The position numbers and the translations under genes were made by a program. Shown here in pieces: positions 1 through 11,700 of a stretch of DNA of 64,000 nucleotides. This stretch comes from Mytilus californianus (Eukaryota > Mollusca > Bivalvia > Mytilida > Mytilidae). Where the stretch lies: positions 2,681,501 to 2,745,500 of the forward strand of contig NW_026262701.1 in assembly GCF_021869535.1 (NCBI RefSeq), in the 5' to 3' direction. Within the stretch, counting starts at the first letter, position 1; every line of letters starts with the position of its first letter. The notes beneath the pieces were generated by a model. It saw only the letters and a list, made by a program, of their open reading frames with translations, made no database searches and was not told where the DNA came from.

Positions 1-129
1 TTTATAATTAAATGATTTTCAGAATTGTAATTATTGACTTGCCTGAGATTAATGTCGTTACACAAGACAGTGATTCCACTTTTTGCGCCACGACGTCGTT
101 GTCAATACCTAACATTATATAAAGAAAGG

Positions 130-575
130 GTGATATCGCATGATTGCTGATGAGACAACAATCCAATAAGGCCGAAGGAAAACTATGCGAACAATGTCTT
201 CTGCTTGTGGACCGTTAGTCCCTGAAGGTATCACTAGCCCAGTAGCCCGTACTTAGGTAATGACATGAAAATACTGATATCGTTATCAAATTCAAAATAT
301 CATTTTAAATTATGGAATGTATCTCCCTCGTGCATACCTCTGGTTCCATGTCCGAGTTAGGTATTACTTATAGGCCATTTTGGTTTTATCAGCTATTCAA
401 TAAAAATAAAATTGAGAATGGAAATGGAAATGGGGAATGTGTCAAAGAGACAACAAACCGACCAAAGAGCAGAACACAGCCGAAGGCCACCAATGGGTCT
501 TCAGCACAGCGAGAACATCCCGCACCCGGATTACAATGATACATAAATTAACAAGGGACTACTAGCAGTCAATGT
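130..575 (+). repeat. R5-like fragment followed by an internally deleted R4 copy
   Basis: Bases 209-404 resemble the downstream part of R5 (Pro-type text 'tcactagcccagtag', 'gacatgaaaatac'), seen again at 18380-18440 and 37970-38110. From 405 an R4 copy begins and ends with the 'actactagcagtc' segment that in the fuller R4 copy at 53200-53690 lies several hundred bases further on, so this copy has lost its middle. No gene is visible in the first 600 bases. Confidence 0.55.
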
Positions 576-619
576 TTGTATTAGGCTTTGGATTTTCAAT
601 ATGTTGGTCAAAAGCAGCA

Positions 620-1200
620 ATGAAGATACATTTATTGTCGAAATACGCATCTGTGCAATAAATTTCATACTGTTGAAATTAATACAGGCTACCGTTAAGC
701 TTTACATAATTAGAAAAACTCTTTACCGTATAATTAACAATAATAGGCATCAGAATGACAAAATGTTTAACAATTCAAAATAGAAAACAAATGACCATTG
801 AAGTCTAAAACGTCACTTCAGGCACAGGCATAGCAAACGAATTGGAAAATAAACAAACCGTAAAGAGGGGTCAAAAGCATACCACCGTCATAAAAAGGAA
901 AAATAACAATAGGAAACGAAAAAGTCGTCTCTTTTGTCGTAAATGTTTTGAATATCCAAATCCAGAAAAAGACAATTATTTTGTTTGTTTATAACAGATT
1001 TAATTAATGTCAGTTCCCATTTATTTGTAAATTTCGCAGTATAATTATAGAATCTTGATTGTTTAATACAAATATATATTAGGTCTTTACTGAGTTTAGT
1101 CATAAACTGTGTTTCTAAACCATTCAGGAACATAATGTTATCTGCTATTAAAGGGGCAATATTAGTGTTCAAAGGAATACCTGTCGGTAAACTATACTAT
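620..1200 (-). pseudogene. Decayed reverse-transcriptase fragment
   Basis: Read on the minus strand from about 1196, the translation runs through GIPLNTNIAPLIADN, then FLDLDIQNIYDKRDDF, and after a frame change near 910 through PIVIFPFYDGG and LYGLFIFQFVCYACA. These match in order the conserved blocks of a retroelement polymerase common in invertebrates (G-I-P-x-x-T-N-x-A-P-L, Y-D-K-R-D-D-F, N-F-P-F, Y-G-x-Y-I-S-Q). The Y-I-D-D catalytic block is missing, the frame shifts at least once and stops follow, so it cannot be active. The class (Penelope-like or another non-LTR lineage) is not decided by what remains. Confidence 0.6.
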
Positions 1201-1794
1201 ATAAAAGAACAATGATGAGGGTCTTGATGGGTGGGAGGTTTGGGGTGTGGTATTCATTTTTCGTATTCTTTAAGTTCCAAGACTTTTTTTTCTGTAATTT
1301 ATTTGGTCAATTCATCTCTATTCTTTACTTTTGGTCCATTATTCTCTATTCGGTGATCCCCATCAGCCAGACACTCATAGGTCATCACAAATCAAGAAAG
1401 GAGAATTATGAGATTTATGCTTCGGTAGATTACCTTGGGTTTACTTTCCTCCAAGTTTAAGGTAAAAAACCAGTATAAAGGTGCAAATGACTTGTGGGTA
1501 TCTCGAAGAGAATTGAAAACAAAAGAAGATACATCTTACCTACTCAAAATTCACCACTGACACTGGATAAATTCAGTTATCAGATACTTAGTAATCGTTC
1601 AAATATTTCAAAACTTTGGATTTGAGCGTTCCTGATTAAGGTATATCTAGAAAACCGCTCAGGACGCAAGAAATTCATGAAGTGGTATTTTCATCTACAA
1701 CTATATACAGTGTAACAAGAATGCAATAAGGAGCGTTAAAGAATTTCAAGGTTCAAGAATTCTCGTAATTTATAGGTCAAATATGAACTCATCA
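1201..1794. other. Non-coding stretch, nothing recognised
   Basis: AT-rich sequence between the reverse-transcriptase relic and an R5 copy. The longest open frame (82 codons from 1212) has no recognisable domain and a composition like the flanking DNA, so I do not call it a gene. Confidence 0.5.
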
Positions 1795-1985
1795 TGGATA
1801 CCAGGAATAAAATTGTGTACGCCAGATGCGCATTTTTTCTACAAAAGACTCACCAGTGATACTCGAATCAAAAAAGTAAAAAAGGCCAAATAAACTACAA
1901 TGTTGAAGAGCAATGAGGACCCAAAATTCCAAAAGACTATGTCAAAAACAGCTACGGTAATCTATTCAAAGTTCAATTATTGAAT
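1795..1985 (-). repeat. R5 dispersed repeat, reverse orientation
   Basis: The reverse complement contains the diagnostic order 'cactggtgagtcttttgtag', 'cgcatctggcgtac', 'tcctggtatcc', with the 'ctcaatgctcttcaac'-like block at its far end. The same order is seen in forward copies at 37690-37860 and 39125-39275. Confidence 0.65.
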
Positions 1986-2297
1986 TTGAATCATAAATTT
2001 GAAACAAGAAACACAATAGAGCGCAAACATTGAGCAAAAAAATCAGTTTATTTACTTTTCTTATAGTTAATTTTTAGGTTTGATATCAGTCCTCAGATAT
2101 TGAATGCACTTTGATGATATAACTTTGTGTGTCAAGAGCATGCAAACAATGTACAAAGAGCCCCGCTTAAAAACTTTTTCCTTCATTCACCAGTCTTTTA
2201 TTGTTGTATGACAATGCGAGTTACGTTCTGAGGTACTCACTGCTTCAAATAATATTGTCAATGAGGAAGTATGAAATTCCTCCACCAAACTTGAGTC

Positions 2298-2321
2298 CCC
2301 CCCCCACCCCCCCCCCCCTTT
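2298..2321. repeat. Poly-C tract
   Basis: A near-pure run of C interrupted once by A, immediately 5' of an R2 copy. Confidence 0.9.
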
Positions 2322-2327
2322 TGTTTT

Positions 2328-2562
2328 TGCTGTACCCCTATTTTATTCGACTGTCATACAAGTGAGAGGTTAATCAAGCTATAAAACAAGGTTTAATCCA
2401 CCGTTTTCTACACAAGGAAATGCTTGTACCAAGTCAGGAATATGACAGCTGTTTTTCATTCGTTTGATGTGTTCAAGCTTTTGATTTTGCCATCTGATAA
2501 GGACTTTCCGTTTTGAATTTTCCTGAGAATTCGGTATTTTTGTTATTTTACTTTTGATTAAC
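2328..2562 (+). repeat. R2 dispersed repeat
   Basis: Carries the R2 order: 'gactgtcatacaagtgagag', 'gctataaaac', 'ccaagtcaggaatatgacag', 'cattcgtttgatgtgtt', 'ggactttccgttttgaattt', ending 'ttattttacttttg'. Other copies are at 3970, 7690, 10857, 22254, 28075 and 45110. Confidence 0.8.
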
Positions 2563-3215
2563 GTTTGAAATCAACTCATAATTACCTTGTCACCATCTAT
2601 TATATGTGTTATAACTCAAACAATTATCATAGACATAGGAATTAAAAATAGGTAACTTTTATTGTCGTTTAAGTCAGATCTTGAAAGTAAATCTGAGGAC
2701 AAGGGTCCTTTTCAAAATATATAGTAATTTTCAAAATTATAAACCAAAATGACAGATTAAATTTACATGTTTATTTAGGGTATGGAGATTATCATTATTC
2801 ATGAAGAACCATTCTGGTATTGATCTGCAGTCAAGGTCAGCCTGATGTAATTATAATTGATAAACCTTAAATAAAGTCACCATAGATACCAGGATTGAAA
2901 TTAAGTGTCTAGTCTGCAACAAAAATTCCAGAATGTGAGACAAATCAACTGACAACTCCATTGCTAAAAAACAAAAGACAAACAGACAAACAATAGTACA
3001 AAAAACACAACATAAAATCAGTAAAACAGTGTGTAGACATGAGAAAGTGTCATATAATCGTACGAATGGTGTCCTAAAATTCAGATCAGCACTATCTTTA
3101 TGAGAAGTTCGGAACAAACAGCATTTGCTATCTTTAAAAAACTCGTCCACGTCCCAATTGCGATAACATTAATCTTATTTGATTCGCCGTGGCTATTCAC
3201 CTGGATCTAGGCAAC
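2563..3215. other. Intergenic, no gene seen
   Basis: AT-rich. Bases 2925-2970 look like a short reverse R3-type end ('caaatcaactgacaactcca'). The 99-codon minus-strand frame over 2851-3150 reads through this repeat-like text and is not supported as a gene. Confidence 0.4.
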
Positions 3216-3217
3216 AA

Positions 3218-5243
3218 TATATATATATATATGTTACAGGCATTTTCTAAATTTAGGTATTTTGCAAAATGACTGAATTTTCAGGCAATTTATAAAATGC
3301 CTAACCTTGACAGGCATTATATAAAATGACTAAAAATACCTAGTCATTTTGTAAAATGACTGAAATTTTGAAACAAAATTCAACAAATTGCCTGTTAAGT
3401 TTCAGGCAATTTGCAGAAAAAGGATATCATTGACAAAAAGTGGACATAAACACAACATCTTGTAAAGAAAATAACTAATGGTTCGGTAGAATTAATGTAT
3501 TCTTCAAAAACCAGCTGGGAAAGTTTGTATGTCATATAATATGTTCTTTTTAGTGAAACTACGTTAAGTATGTACTCACTCTGTATTTGAGATAGTAAAT
3601 TCATGATTATTTTGTCAAAATGGCAGAATGGCAATTTGTTCTTTTAATAGAGCAAAATTTACAAACGAATTTTAAGAAAATCCAGATCCAAAACAGTGAT
3701 GTGAAACATATGAAGCAGAGAAAAAGAAGTTTGTTTTAATTGACCGATTGGTTTGTTTGCTTTCAGTAGCAAATATTTAATGCATTTTTAAGACGAGCAA
3801 TTTGGTTATAATTCATATGGGTTATTTCTGCAGTGGATTAACCTGGATAAAGGACAGGAATTTCGACTGCCGCTTGAAATGAAGGTATTTTAGATAGAGA
3901 TAGAAAATTCCACCTGCAGAACGGTCAAAGAGTTCTTAACGTGCAGAGAGTGTTGCACTTTACACAATACACAATGTTGACTGCTGTACCCTTATTTGTG
4001 ACATTTTTACCTATTGTGTCTGTTTGTTTTGTTCACGCATCGTTGTCAATATAATGGAATTTGATGCGACTGTCATACAAGTGAGAGGTTTAGCTAGCTA
4101 TAAAACCAGGTTCAATCCACCATTTTCTACATAAGAAAGTGCCTGTACCAAGTCAGGAATATGACAGTTGTTTTCCATTCGTTTGGTGTGTTTGTTTTTT
4201 TTTTTATTTTGCCATTTGATTGGGAACTTTCCTTTTTGAATTTTCCTCGGAGTTCAGTATTTTTTGTGATTTTACTTTTTACTAACATGCGGCAATATAT
4301 TTAATGTCCCCATACAGAAAGAATGAGAATGTATACATCCAAACAAATTCCCCTCTATAGCATGGGTTTCGCCATACAAGGCCGTATTTGGTTGTGATGC
4401 AAAGATATAAGTATCTTCATCTTCACTGCCTCAAGGAAATTCACGGGTCCTTGCAATCTAATGAATTAATAATCAGAATCAGTAGTTAACTGTGGTTAAA
4501 ATCTCGAAAATCGACCAAGAAGTGACAAATAACGGTGCATTGACAGGGTAAGCGTCTCCTGTTATAGCTGCATTACCCGTCAGGGGTAGATCTGCTTCAG
4601 TCCGTTAAAAGCCATAAGCCAAAAGATGCATGTCAAACTAATCATGATAATGTACTTTGAATCTTTTCGGAACATGAAAAAGAAGATATTCATGTGTGAC
4701 GTGTGTGCTTATTGCGAAACCTAATGTTGTCGAACGTTAAGTGTTTTATCAGAAAAGGTAATGAAAGAGCTAAATGTGTCATGATCCAGGTTTCTCCAAA
4801 TGTGGTCGAAGTACTAAAACCAGATTTGACGCCAAACAATGTATTTGCAAAAAATAGGACAAATATTGTGTAACAGTTCTGTCATCCAAACATTTTAAGA
4901 AATAACAAATAATTGTCGAGTTCTGTGCTTGTGTGAATTTGGAATAATTCAGTAAAACTTATTTTTGATTATTAAAACTCTTAAATTGCAAGCTTGAAAT
5001 TCAGTAATTATCATAAATAAAACTGCTCTGTTGTTCAAAGCTCTCAATTGTTTTTTTAACATTTCATTCTATAAAATAGTTTCAGGCATTTTACAATTTT
5101 TCCAGGCATTTTGTAAAATGCCTAGAAAAATTAGTAATTATGTAAAATGCCTGAATCTTGCAGGCATTTTAGAACATGCCTAAAGTTTTAAGGCATTTTA
5201 CAAAATGCCTAAATTTAGAAAATGCCTGTAACATATATATATG
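3218..5243. mobile_element. About 2.0-kb element with terminal inverted repeats and palindromic iterons
   Basis: The left end (3220-3271) and the right end (5193-5241) are near-perfect inverted copies: each starts from an (AT)n tract, then 'tgttacaggcattttctaaa', then a TTTAGG(T/C)ATTTTG(C/T)AAAATG block. Inside both ends the palindrome AGGCATTTTGTAAAATGCCT and variants recur (3245-3420 on the left, 5085-5220 on the right), as sub-terminal transposase-binding iterons do in some DNA transposons. The interior has no transposase-like frame and contains an R2 copy at 3970-4285. It is best read as a non-autonomous DNA element. The flanks are TA-rich, so the target duplication cannot be defined. 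Confidence 0.65.
3970..4285 (+). repeat. R2 dispersed repeat with extra 5' sequence, inside the 3.2-5.2 kb element
   Basis: Starts with 'cacaatgttgactgctgtac' and continues into the R2 core and its usual 3' end. The same upstream segment is present at 7995 and 45300, so this is a longer member of R2. Confidence 0.75.
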
Positions 5244-5869
5244 TATGAATACAGCCCATAAAAGTGGCATCGGTCGTCAAAGACATATCCATCGATTTGA
5301 CTCAAAATTATAAATTTGTTTCAGGCCGTTTCATGATTCCAAGTTCAGGTCCGAGTCTTGGCTCGCAGAAAATATTTTTCTTATTTGTTTTTCAATTTTG
5401 ACAAAGAATTATAAAATAAATTTAACAAAATCTTAACAGAAATCCATTGAAAAATAAAAAATAAATTGAAGCTCGAATGCGTCTGACCGTAGAATTTCAG
5501 GCCGGGTCTCAATTTCATTCCCCGAGCATGTCCGACTTTTGACATACAGTAAATGATGTAATTCTTTTTATTTTTTCTTTATACAATACTTAACTTTACT
5601 TTTAATAAAATACAAACTTGAACATGTTTACACAATTTGTAATGTATTTCTGTAATTAAATTTTTACTTATTTTGTGTTATATTTACCACCTTTTATAAA
5701 TTTTCACTTCTGTACTCGTACTCTGAACTACAAAATTATCATATTTTGATGTACCTGTGTACGTTGTTTTATTACTACCTTCACTTAACATACTATGAGG
5801 AGAAATGATAAAATTTCAACAACTAACTTTGACCAAAGGACAAATATGCGAACAATTACGTCTGTTTCT
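5244..5869. other. Intergenic, nothing recognised
   Basis: AT-rich sequence with many stops in all frames and no repeat family I can identify. Confidence 0.4.
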
Positions 5870-6300
5870 AAACTGCACAACAGATATAAGAAGATGTGGT
5901 ATGAGTGCCAATGAGACAACTCTCCATCCAAGTAACAATTTGTAAAAGTAAACCATTATAGGTGAAAGTACGGCCTTCAACATGGAGCCTTGGCTTACAC
6001 CGAATAGCTATAAAGGGCCCCAAAATGACTAGTGTAAAACCATTCAAACAAGAAAACCAACGGTCTAATCTATATAAAAAACGAGAAACACTTATGAACC
6101 ACATCAACAAACGACAACCAATGAATAACAGGTTCCTGACTTAGGACAGGTGCAAACAATTGCAGCGGATTTAAACGTTTTAACCGGCGCTAACCTTCAT
6201 CCTAACCTAAAATAATAGTGTAACATCACAACATAGAAAGACACACTATAAAATATCAATTGAAATAGTTAAACTCAATCAAAAGATATATTAACAAAAA
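5870..6300 (+). repeat. R1 dispersed repeat
   Basis: Shows the R1 order: 'gatgtggtatgagtgccaat', 'gagacaactctcca', 'acggccttcaaca', 'ggccccaaaatgac', 'cattcaaac(a/g)agaaaac', 'caacaaacgacaacca', 'cctgacttaggacagg', 'aacattatataa'-like tail with 'agtgtaacatcacaacatag'. A reverse copy of the same subtype is at 49195-49605. Confidence 0.8.
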
Positions 6301-6885
6301 CAAGTAAACAAGTAAACATACACTGAATAAATTTGATCTATCCCACAATGTTAATACAAAATTAATAAAGCATAGTTACCATTACTTTATAGGTACTAGA
6401 GTGAAATACGGATAACGTTATAAAAATTTGATTAATGATTGTATCTCTCTGATTAACAGCTCTGATTCCGTGTCCGGGTTCGGCTTTACTTTACAATCTT
6501 TTGTGTTGTTTTAACCTTTCAGGTTATTGATTTTCACATGATTTGACCATGAGCATTAAGGATGAGATTAATTGTCAAAAGGCACATTCAATGCAGTAAA
6601 ATTGATACCTTTTTTTTATTAATATCAATGATACTACACGTCATCGTAACACATTTAACAATGAGCATTACCTATAACCGTGTAATATTCTTTAAAAGGC
6701 ACCCGGGTTACAACAAAATAATAATTTAAAAGAGAAAACCAATGTCCTGATTTCTAATCCGTTATAGAACCACTTATTCGTGCCCGTCAGAAAATACATT
6801 CCTGAAAGTAGTACATATTTATAAACAAAAAATTCTACGGCAATGTCATGTAGGTGTAACTTTGTCGAAAAGTACATAAAATTTG

Positions 6886-7140
6886 GATAATTTTCACAGA
6901 AATATGCATCCGTGCACCATGCTAACAGAAATGACTGCATTGTACTTTAGGCTGTTGGTAATAGTTATCCCATGAGGACGCGATGTTTCAGTGAAAGATC
7001 ACCCTCCTGTCTCCGGCCATCGGGGTTATCTTACACTGAATCATCGCGTCTTTATGGGATAACTATTACTAATAGCTTAAAGTACAATGCAGTCATTTCT
7101 GTTATCATGGTGCAGGGATGCATATTTCTGTGAAAATTAG
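6886..7140. repeat. Foldback (long inverted repeat) with about 95-bp arms
   Basis: Left arm about 6886-6981 (ends 'ttatcccatgaggacgcgat') and right arm about 7044-7140 (starts 'atcgcgtctttatgggataa') are inverted copies differing by a few bases and short indels. About 60 bases of loop separate them. No coding potential. It is probably a MITE-type or foldback element. Confidence 0.8.
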
Positions 7141-7249
7141 AAGGTTGTATTTGTTAAAATCCTGAAGTGTCAAACCCAAGACTCTTCCATTATTAAAAAA
7201 CATAATTTGTAAAATTGATTCAATCAGCTATAAATAAAAAGATAAAAAA

Positions 7250-7665
7250 AATGTTAGAATATAAAAAGGAAGATGTGGTATGATTGCCAATGAGACAACT
7301 CTCAACAAGAGACCAAAAGACACAGAAATTAACTGCAATAGGTCACCGTACGGCCTTCAACAATGAGCAAAGCCCATACCGCATAGTCAGCTATAAAAGG
7401 CCCCGAAATCACAAATGTAAAACAATTCAAACGAGAAAACTAACGACCTAATTAATGTACAAAAAAATGAACGAAAATCAAATGTGTAACACAACAACAA
7501 ACGACAACCACTTAATTACAGGCTCCTGACTTGGACAGGCACAAACATACAGAATGTGGCGGGGTTAAACATGTTAGCGGGATCCCAACCCTCCCCCTAA
7601 CCTGGGACAGTGGTGTAACAGTACAACATAAGAACGAACTATAAAAATCAGTTGAAAAAGCATAA
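7250..7665 (+). repeat. R1 dispersed repeat, fuller copy
   Basis: Contains the R1 landmarks including 'accgtacggccttcaacaat', 'ggccccgaaatcac', 'ggctcctgacttggacaggc', 'aatgtggcggggttaaacat' and 'aaccctccccctaacctggg' then 'acagtggtgtaacagtacaa'. The last two segments correspond to the unit that is amplified into the 52-bp satellite at 20331-21572. Confidence 0.85.
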
Positions 7666-7689
7666 CTTTAGTCTATTTAGTCTGTTTTT

Positions 7690-8305
7690 GGTGATATCCA
7701 TTTGACGTGGCTCCGTAATTATACATCCCGTCATTGTGTTATTGTGCTATGGTAAATTTTGTATTGTTGTCTTTCATTTTTGCTAATGTACTTTGTTTAT
7801 ATGCCTTTTTGTGTTTCTTTGTTACATGTGACGTGGCTCTGTACTTATGCATCCTTTCATTGTGTTATTGTGCTATGGTAGATTTTTTTATTTTTGTCTT
7901 TCGTTTTTACTAATGTGCTTTGTCTATATGCCTTTTTGTGTTTCTTTGTTACATTGTCATATTTGTTTGTTTTTATAGTGATTAAGATTATAACACAATG
8001 TTGACTGCTGTAGCCCTATTTTTGACATTTTTACCTATTGTGTCTGTTTGTTTTGTTCACACATCGTTGTCAATATAATGGAATTTTATGCGACTGTCAT
8101 ACAAGTGAGAGGTTAAGCTTGCTATAAAACCAGGTTTAATTCACCATTTTCTACATACGAAAATGGCTGTACCAAGTCAGGAATATGACAGTTGTTATCC
8201 ATTCGTTTGATGTGTTTGAGCTTTCGATTTTTCCATTTGATTAGAGACTTTCCGTTTTGAATTTTGCTCGGAGTTCGGTATTTTTGTGATTTTTTTTTTG
8301 TATAG
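7690..8305 (+). repeat. R2 dispersed repeat, long form
   Basis: Begins with the 'acgtggctccgtaattatac' / 'cattgtgttattgtgctatg' segment, which is present twice here in tandem (7699-7800 and 7830-7960), then the 'gttgactgctgtagcccta' segment and the R2 core with its 3' end. The same order follows the reverse-transcriptase relic at 45110-45540. Confidence 0.8.
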
Positions 8306-8389
8306 AATTCTGGTTTGACCATTGCACATAATCTAGACACAACATGTTTCATTTGCAAAAAACAAAAATAGCATCTTAACTAAAAGAAA

Positions 8390-8683
8390 AAATTTTGTAC
8401 GTTTCCAAATCCATTCTATTTTATTTTTTTCAACAATAATTGTTCTATCATCCTTCAACTCAATGATATGTCCTTGGAAGTATTTAATAATCACGATTTT
8501 CTACCGGATGTAAAAAGAATTATTAATCATTTACACGAAAAAGTACCATAGTTAACGACATATAATAAGCGACATTTTCAGTAATACCTCATCCCAAAGC
8601 CTTATAACCTAATGACTTTTTCATATATATATTTATATTCATGTATAGTGTTTTTGATCTCAGTCACATTTTCGATCATTCAA
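8390..8683 (+). promoter_or_regulatory. Putative promoter and 5' leader of the first secreted-protein gene
   Basis: This stretch is recognisably similar to 17480-17749, the equivalent position upstream of the second paralogue. Shared text includes 'tc(a/g)tccttcaac', 'cagtaat(a/t)cc' and 'tatttatat(t/c)catgtata'. The TATATTTATAT block about 55 bases before the ATG is a candidate TATA element; the start site is not determined. An in-frame ATG at 8612 could extend the protein by 24 residues. I prefer 8684 because it leaves a standard signal peptide and because the second copy has a stop upstream in the matching frame. Confidence 0.35.
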
Positions 8684-8761
8684 ATGTTGCTTTGGGTTCT
8701 TGGTTTATGCCTTTGCCATGCAGGTTTGCTGTCTGCATATAATAACAGAAATCTACCAAAG
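8684..8761 (+). CDS. Copy 1, exon 1 (signal peptide)
   Basis: 26 codons, ending CCA AAG before a GTAAGT donor at 8762, phase 0. It aligns codon for codon with 17750-17827. Confidence 0.75.
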
Positions 8762-11700
8762 GTAAGTAAATTTGATTTCATTCTTTAATTTGACATAATA
8801 AAATTGATATCTTTTAAATTAGAATATAGAAGATCCAAAACAGTGAGTTCAAAATATGCATTTAAATTTTTTTTTTTTAAATCGATTTTGAAAAGCTTGT
8901 TTCTAAAAACTTTTTTGATGGTTCCTTAACTACAGAATACGACAATACAAGACAAATGCTACTAAAAACAATTTTTGAGATCATTTCCTCAATAAATAGC
9001 AAAAATATTTTATGATTGTTTTTCTAGCAATAATTTGTTTATCATTTGCCAGAATGATATTACATCGTTAATGATGATGATTACTTCGATATCGCATGTC
9101 ATCCGCTCATAAAACGTGTGTGAATATTGATATTACTGTATCACATGACATGAGCCCTAAAATCATACCATAAGATATCTGAAGTCTTTTGTTGAAAATT
9201 AAGACGATTGGGAAAAATTATGATTATTAGGATACCGATGATTATTTTTTGCCATCGTACATATGCATAAGAATAAGTAGCATAAATAATTCTTCCATGC
9301 GGTATTGCTGTCCTTTTAAGAGCAATATTAACAATTTTTTATAACATATTAAAATTGGAACCCTTAGATGAATTCATAGAAGACATGTACGCATAACACG
9401 ATACTTTCATGGAAATTCATCTAACGGACAAAGTATTTTTATTAAATTGCCGTTGAAAGTATTAAAACTCTTATTTGCAATACAGAATACAGTCAAATAA
9501 CACCTTTAAAGCATGAAAAGACTGAGAGTAGCAAAACAAATGTGTTATCGATACAGTTTTAAAGGAAACCCATTTCTAACCACCCAGAGACTATCATAAG
9601 ACATGTATTTCGATGTTCTAATTTTTCAATTAATTTTAGGCTTATCTTAACTTTAGGATGTTTGCTATTCTGTTTCAAAATAACAACCTATTTAAATGAC
9701 TGTCATAAACTGATAGTATATAAATAACTGAACCTAAAAAACAGAATAAAGTTCATGTCCTTGTTTTTATTTTAGATATAAACAATTCAAATATTGGCGG
9801 GAAATAATTTTCCCTAGATTTTTTATACATTTAACGTTGGCACCTTTTTTCCTTCGAAAACTATGAAAAAGTAACAAGGATTTTGTAAGATTTTAAGAAA
9901 TTACCTTTTAACTACATGTATATGTTTTAAAATTATGGAAAGAAAAGTAGGGATTAGCGGGCAATGGAATTATACATTGATTAAACCAGAGGAATCAGAA
10001 TATGCGACAAAAAGTCAAAAAGAAGACTAGCAAACATCCTTAAGACACATCACATAGGAACAAGATATCTTTTAAGACCATCTTATGACATGTCTTAGTC
10101 CTAAGATACTATGAAAAACCAGGATTTAGGGTCCAATATCCCATGTTATCCATTTTAGAAACAAATACCTTCTTATATTGCAGCTAACTGTTGAGTTTAA
10201 GTTTATCCGAAATCTTCATACAACAATAAAAATTCACATTTTCCATGAATATACAGAGGAACAAAACCTTTTATTTTAGAAAGCCTAAAAATAGAATAGC
10301 GTCCTTTCTTTGTAAGGTGTTCATCTTCTAAATCTCTGCATATATACTATTCGGTTAAGTTGATGAATATAAACTTAGATTCATAATGTTTCAAAAATAT
10401 TAAAATCGTGATGTTTATCAACGATATTTAAAAACCTTAAAGGAAATTACAGAGACCAAACATGAAATAGAATTTATTATTGATTATGTCTCTCTTTTTC
10501 CCTATAGATCTATTCCAAAGTATTAAGGCCAATGGGGTTACCTGATATCAAGATCATTTCAATTTCAAAAGTATGGGATGAGCAAAAATTGGCCACAACA
10601 TACACTGCAAAATTTGAAGCACCTAACAATGTAACATTTGAGGCGGGCGAGTACACTATAAGTGTAGTAAAAGGTAAGTATACAAGGAATCTCTCGGCTT
10701 TCCTTTATTTGACTTCATTTGCATGTATAGGATTCATTGTTGATGTTCATTCCATTTCGTTTTCAAATAAAAAAGAACTGTTTCCTTTTTCGTGATGTCA
10801 GCATAACATTGGAATAAAAAAGTGTTTCTGTATATTTAAATTTTTTCATAAACTGCATTTTATGCGACTGTCATACAAGTGAGAGGTTTAGCTAGCTATA
10901 AAACCAGGTTAAATCCACCATTTTCTACATAAGAAAATGCCTGTACCAAGTCAGGAATATGACAGTTGTTATCCATTCGTTTGATGTGTTTGAGATTTTG
11001 ACTTTGCCATTTGATTAGGGACTTTCCGTTTTGAATTTTCCTTGGAGTTCGGTATTTTTGTTATTTTACTTTTTGATAAAATAAAAAGTACCGGTGAACA
11101 CGTCTACGTCTATTTATTTCGATGATCCTCAGGACCCAACTAAAACGTTGATCCTATTTGGTTATTCCGAGGAAATGGCAGCATTTTCCTTGACTTTGCT
11201 GAAATGTAAAACTAATATGTCACATGAATGCATAAAATAAACTAAATACACTTAAACATCAAATAAAAAGGCTAGTTTTTTATACGGAATATTCAAAACA
11301 TTAACGGTAACGATTCTACTGAACCTGATTCGCATTTCGACCATTAATGTCTCTTCAGTGATGCTCGTGCCTATGTTTCAGAGGTGGGAGAAAGGCATCT
11401 TCAAAGGGGAAAAAGAGGGGTAAGAGATACCAAAAGGACATGCAAACTCATAAGACGAAAATAAACTGACAACGCCATAGCAAAAAAAAGGGGGAACATG
11501 ATCAAAAGACAAACCTTCTCTACATGTGGCACCCGTCAACAAACAATGTATCTGAAAGACACAAATAACATACAGGAACAAGAATATTTTTGAACGTAAT
11601 GTTGTAGTCATTGTTTTCCATCATTCTAAATGGAAACTAATTGCGTCTTTAAAGAAATTAGGCTAAAATAAAATTGAGAATGGAAACGGGAAATGTTTCA

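Noticed and set aside
10532..10795. Open frame read as a separate 87-codon gene
   Set aside because: It is exon 2 of the first secreted-protein gene plus read-through into intron 2; the GTAAGT donor at 10674 ends the exon.
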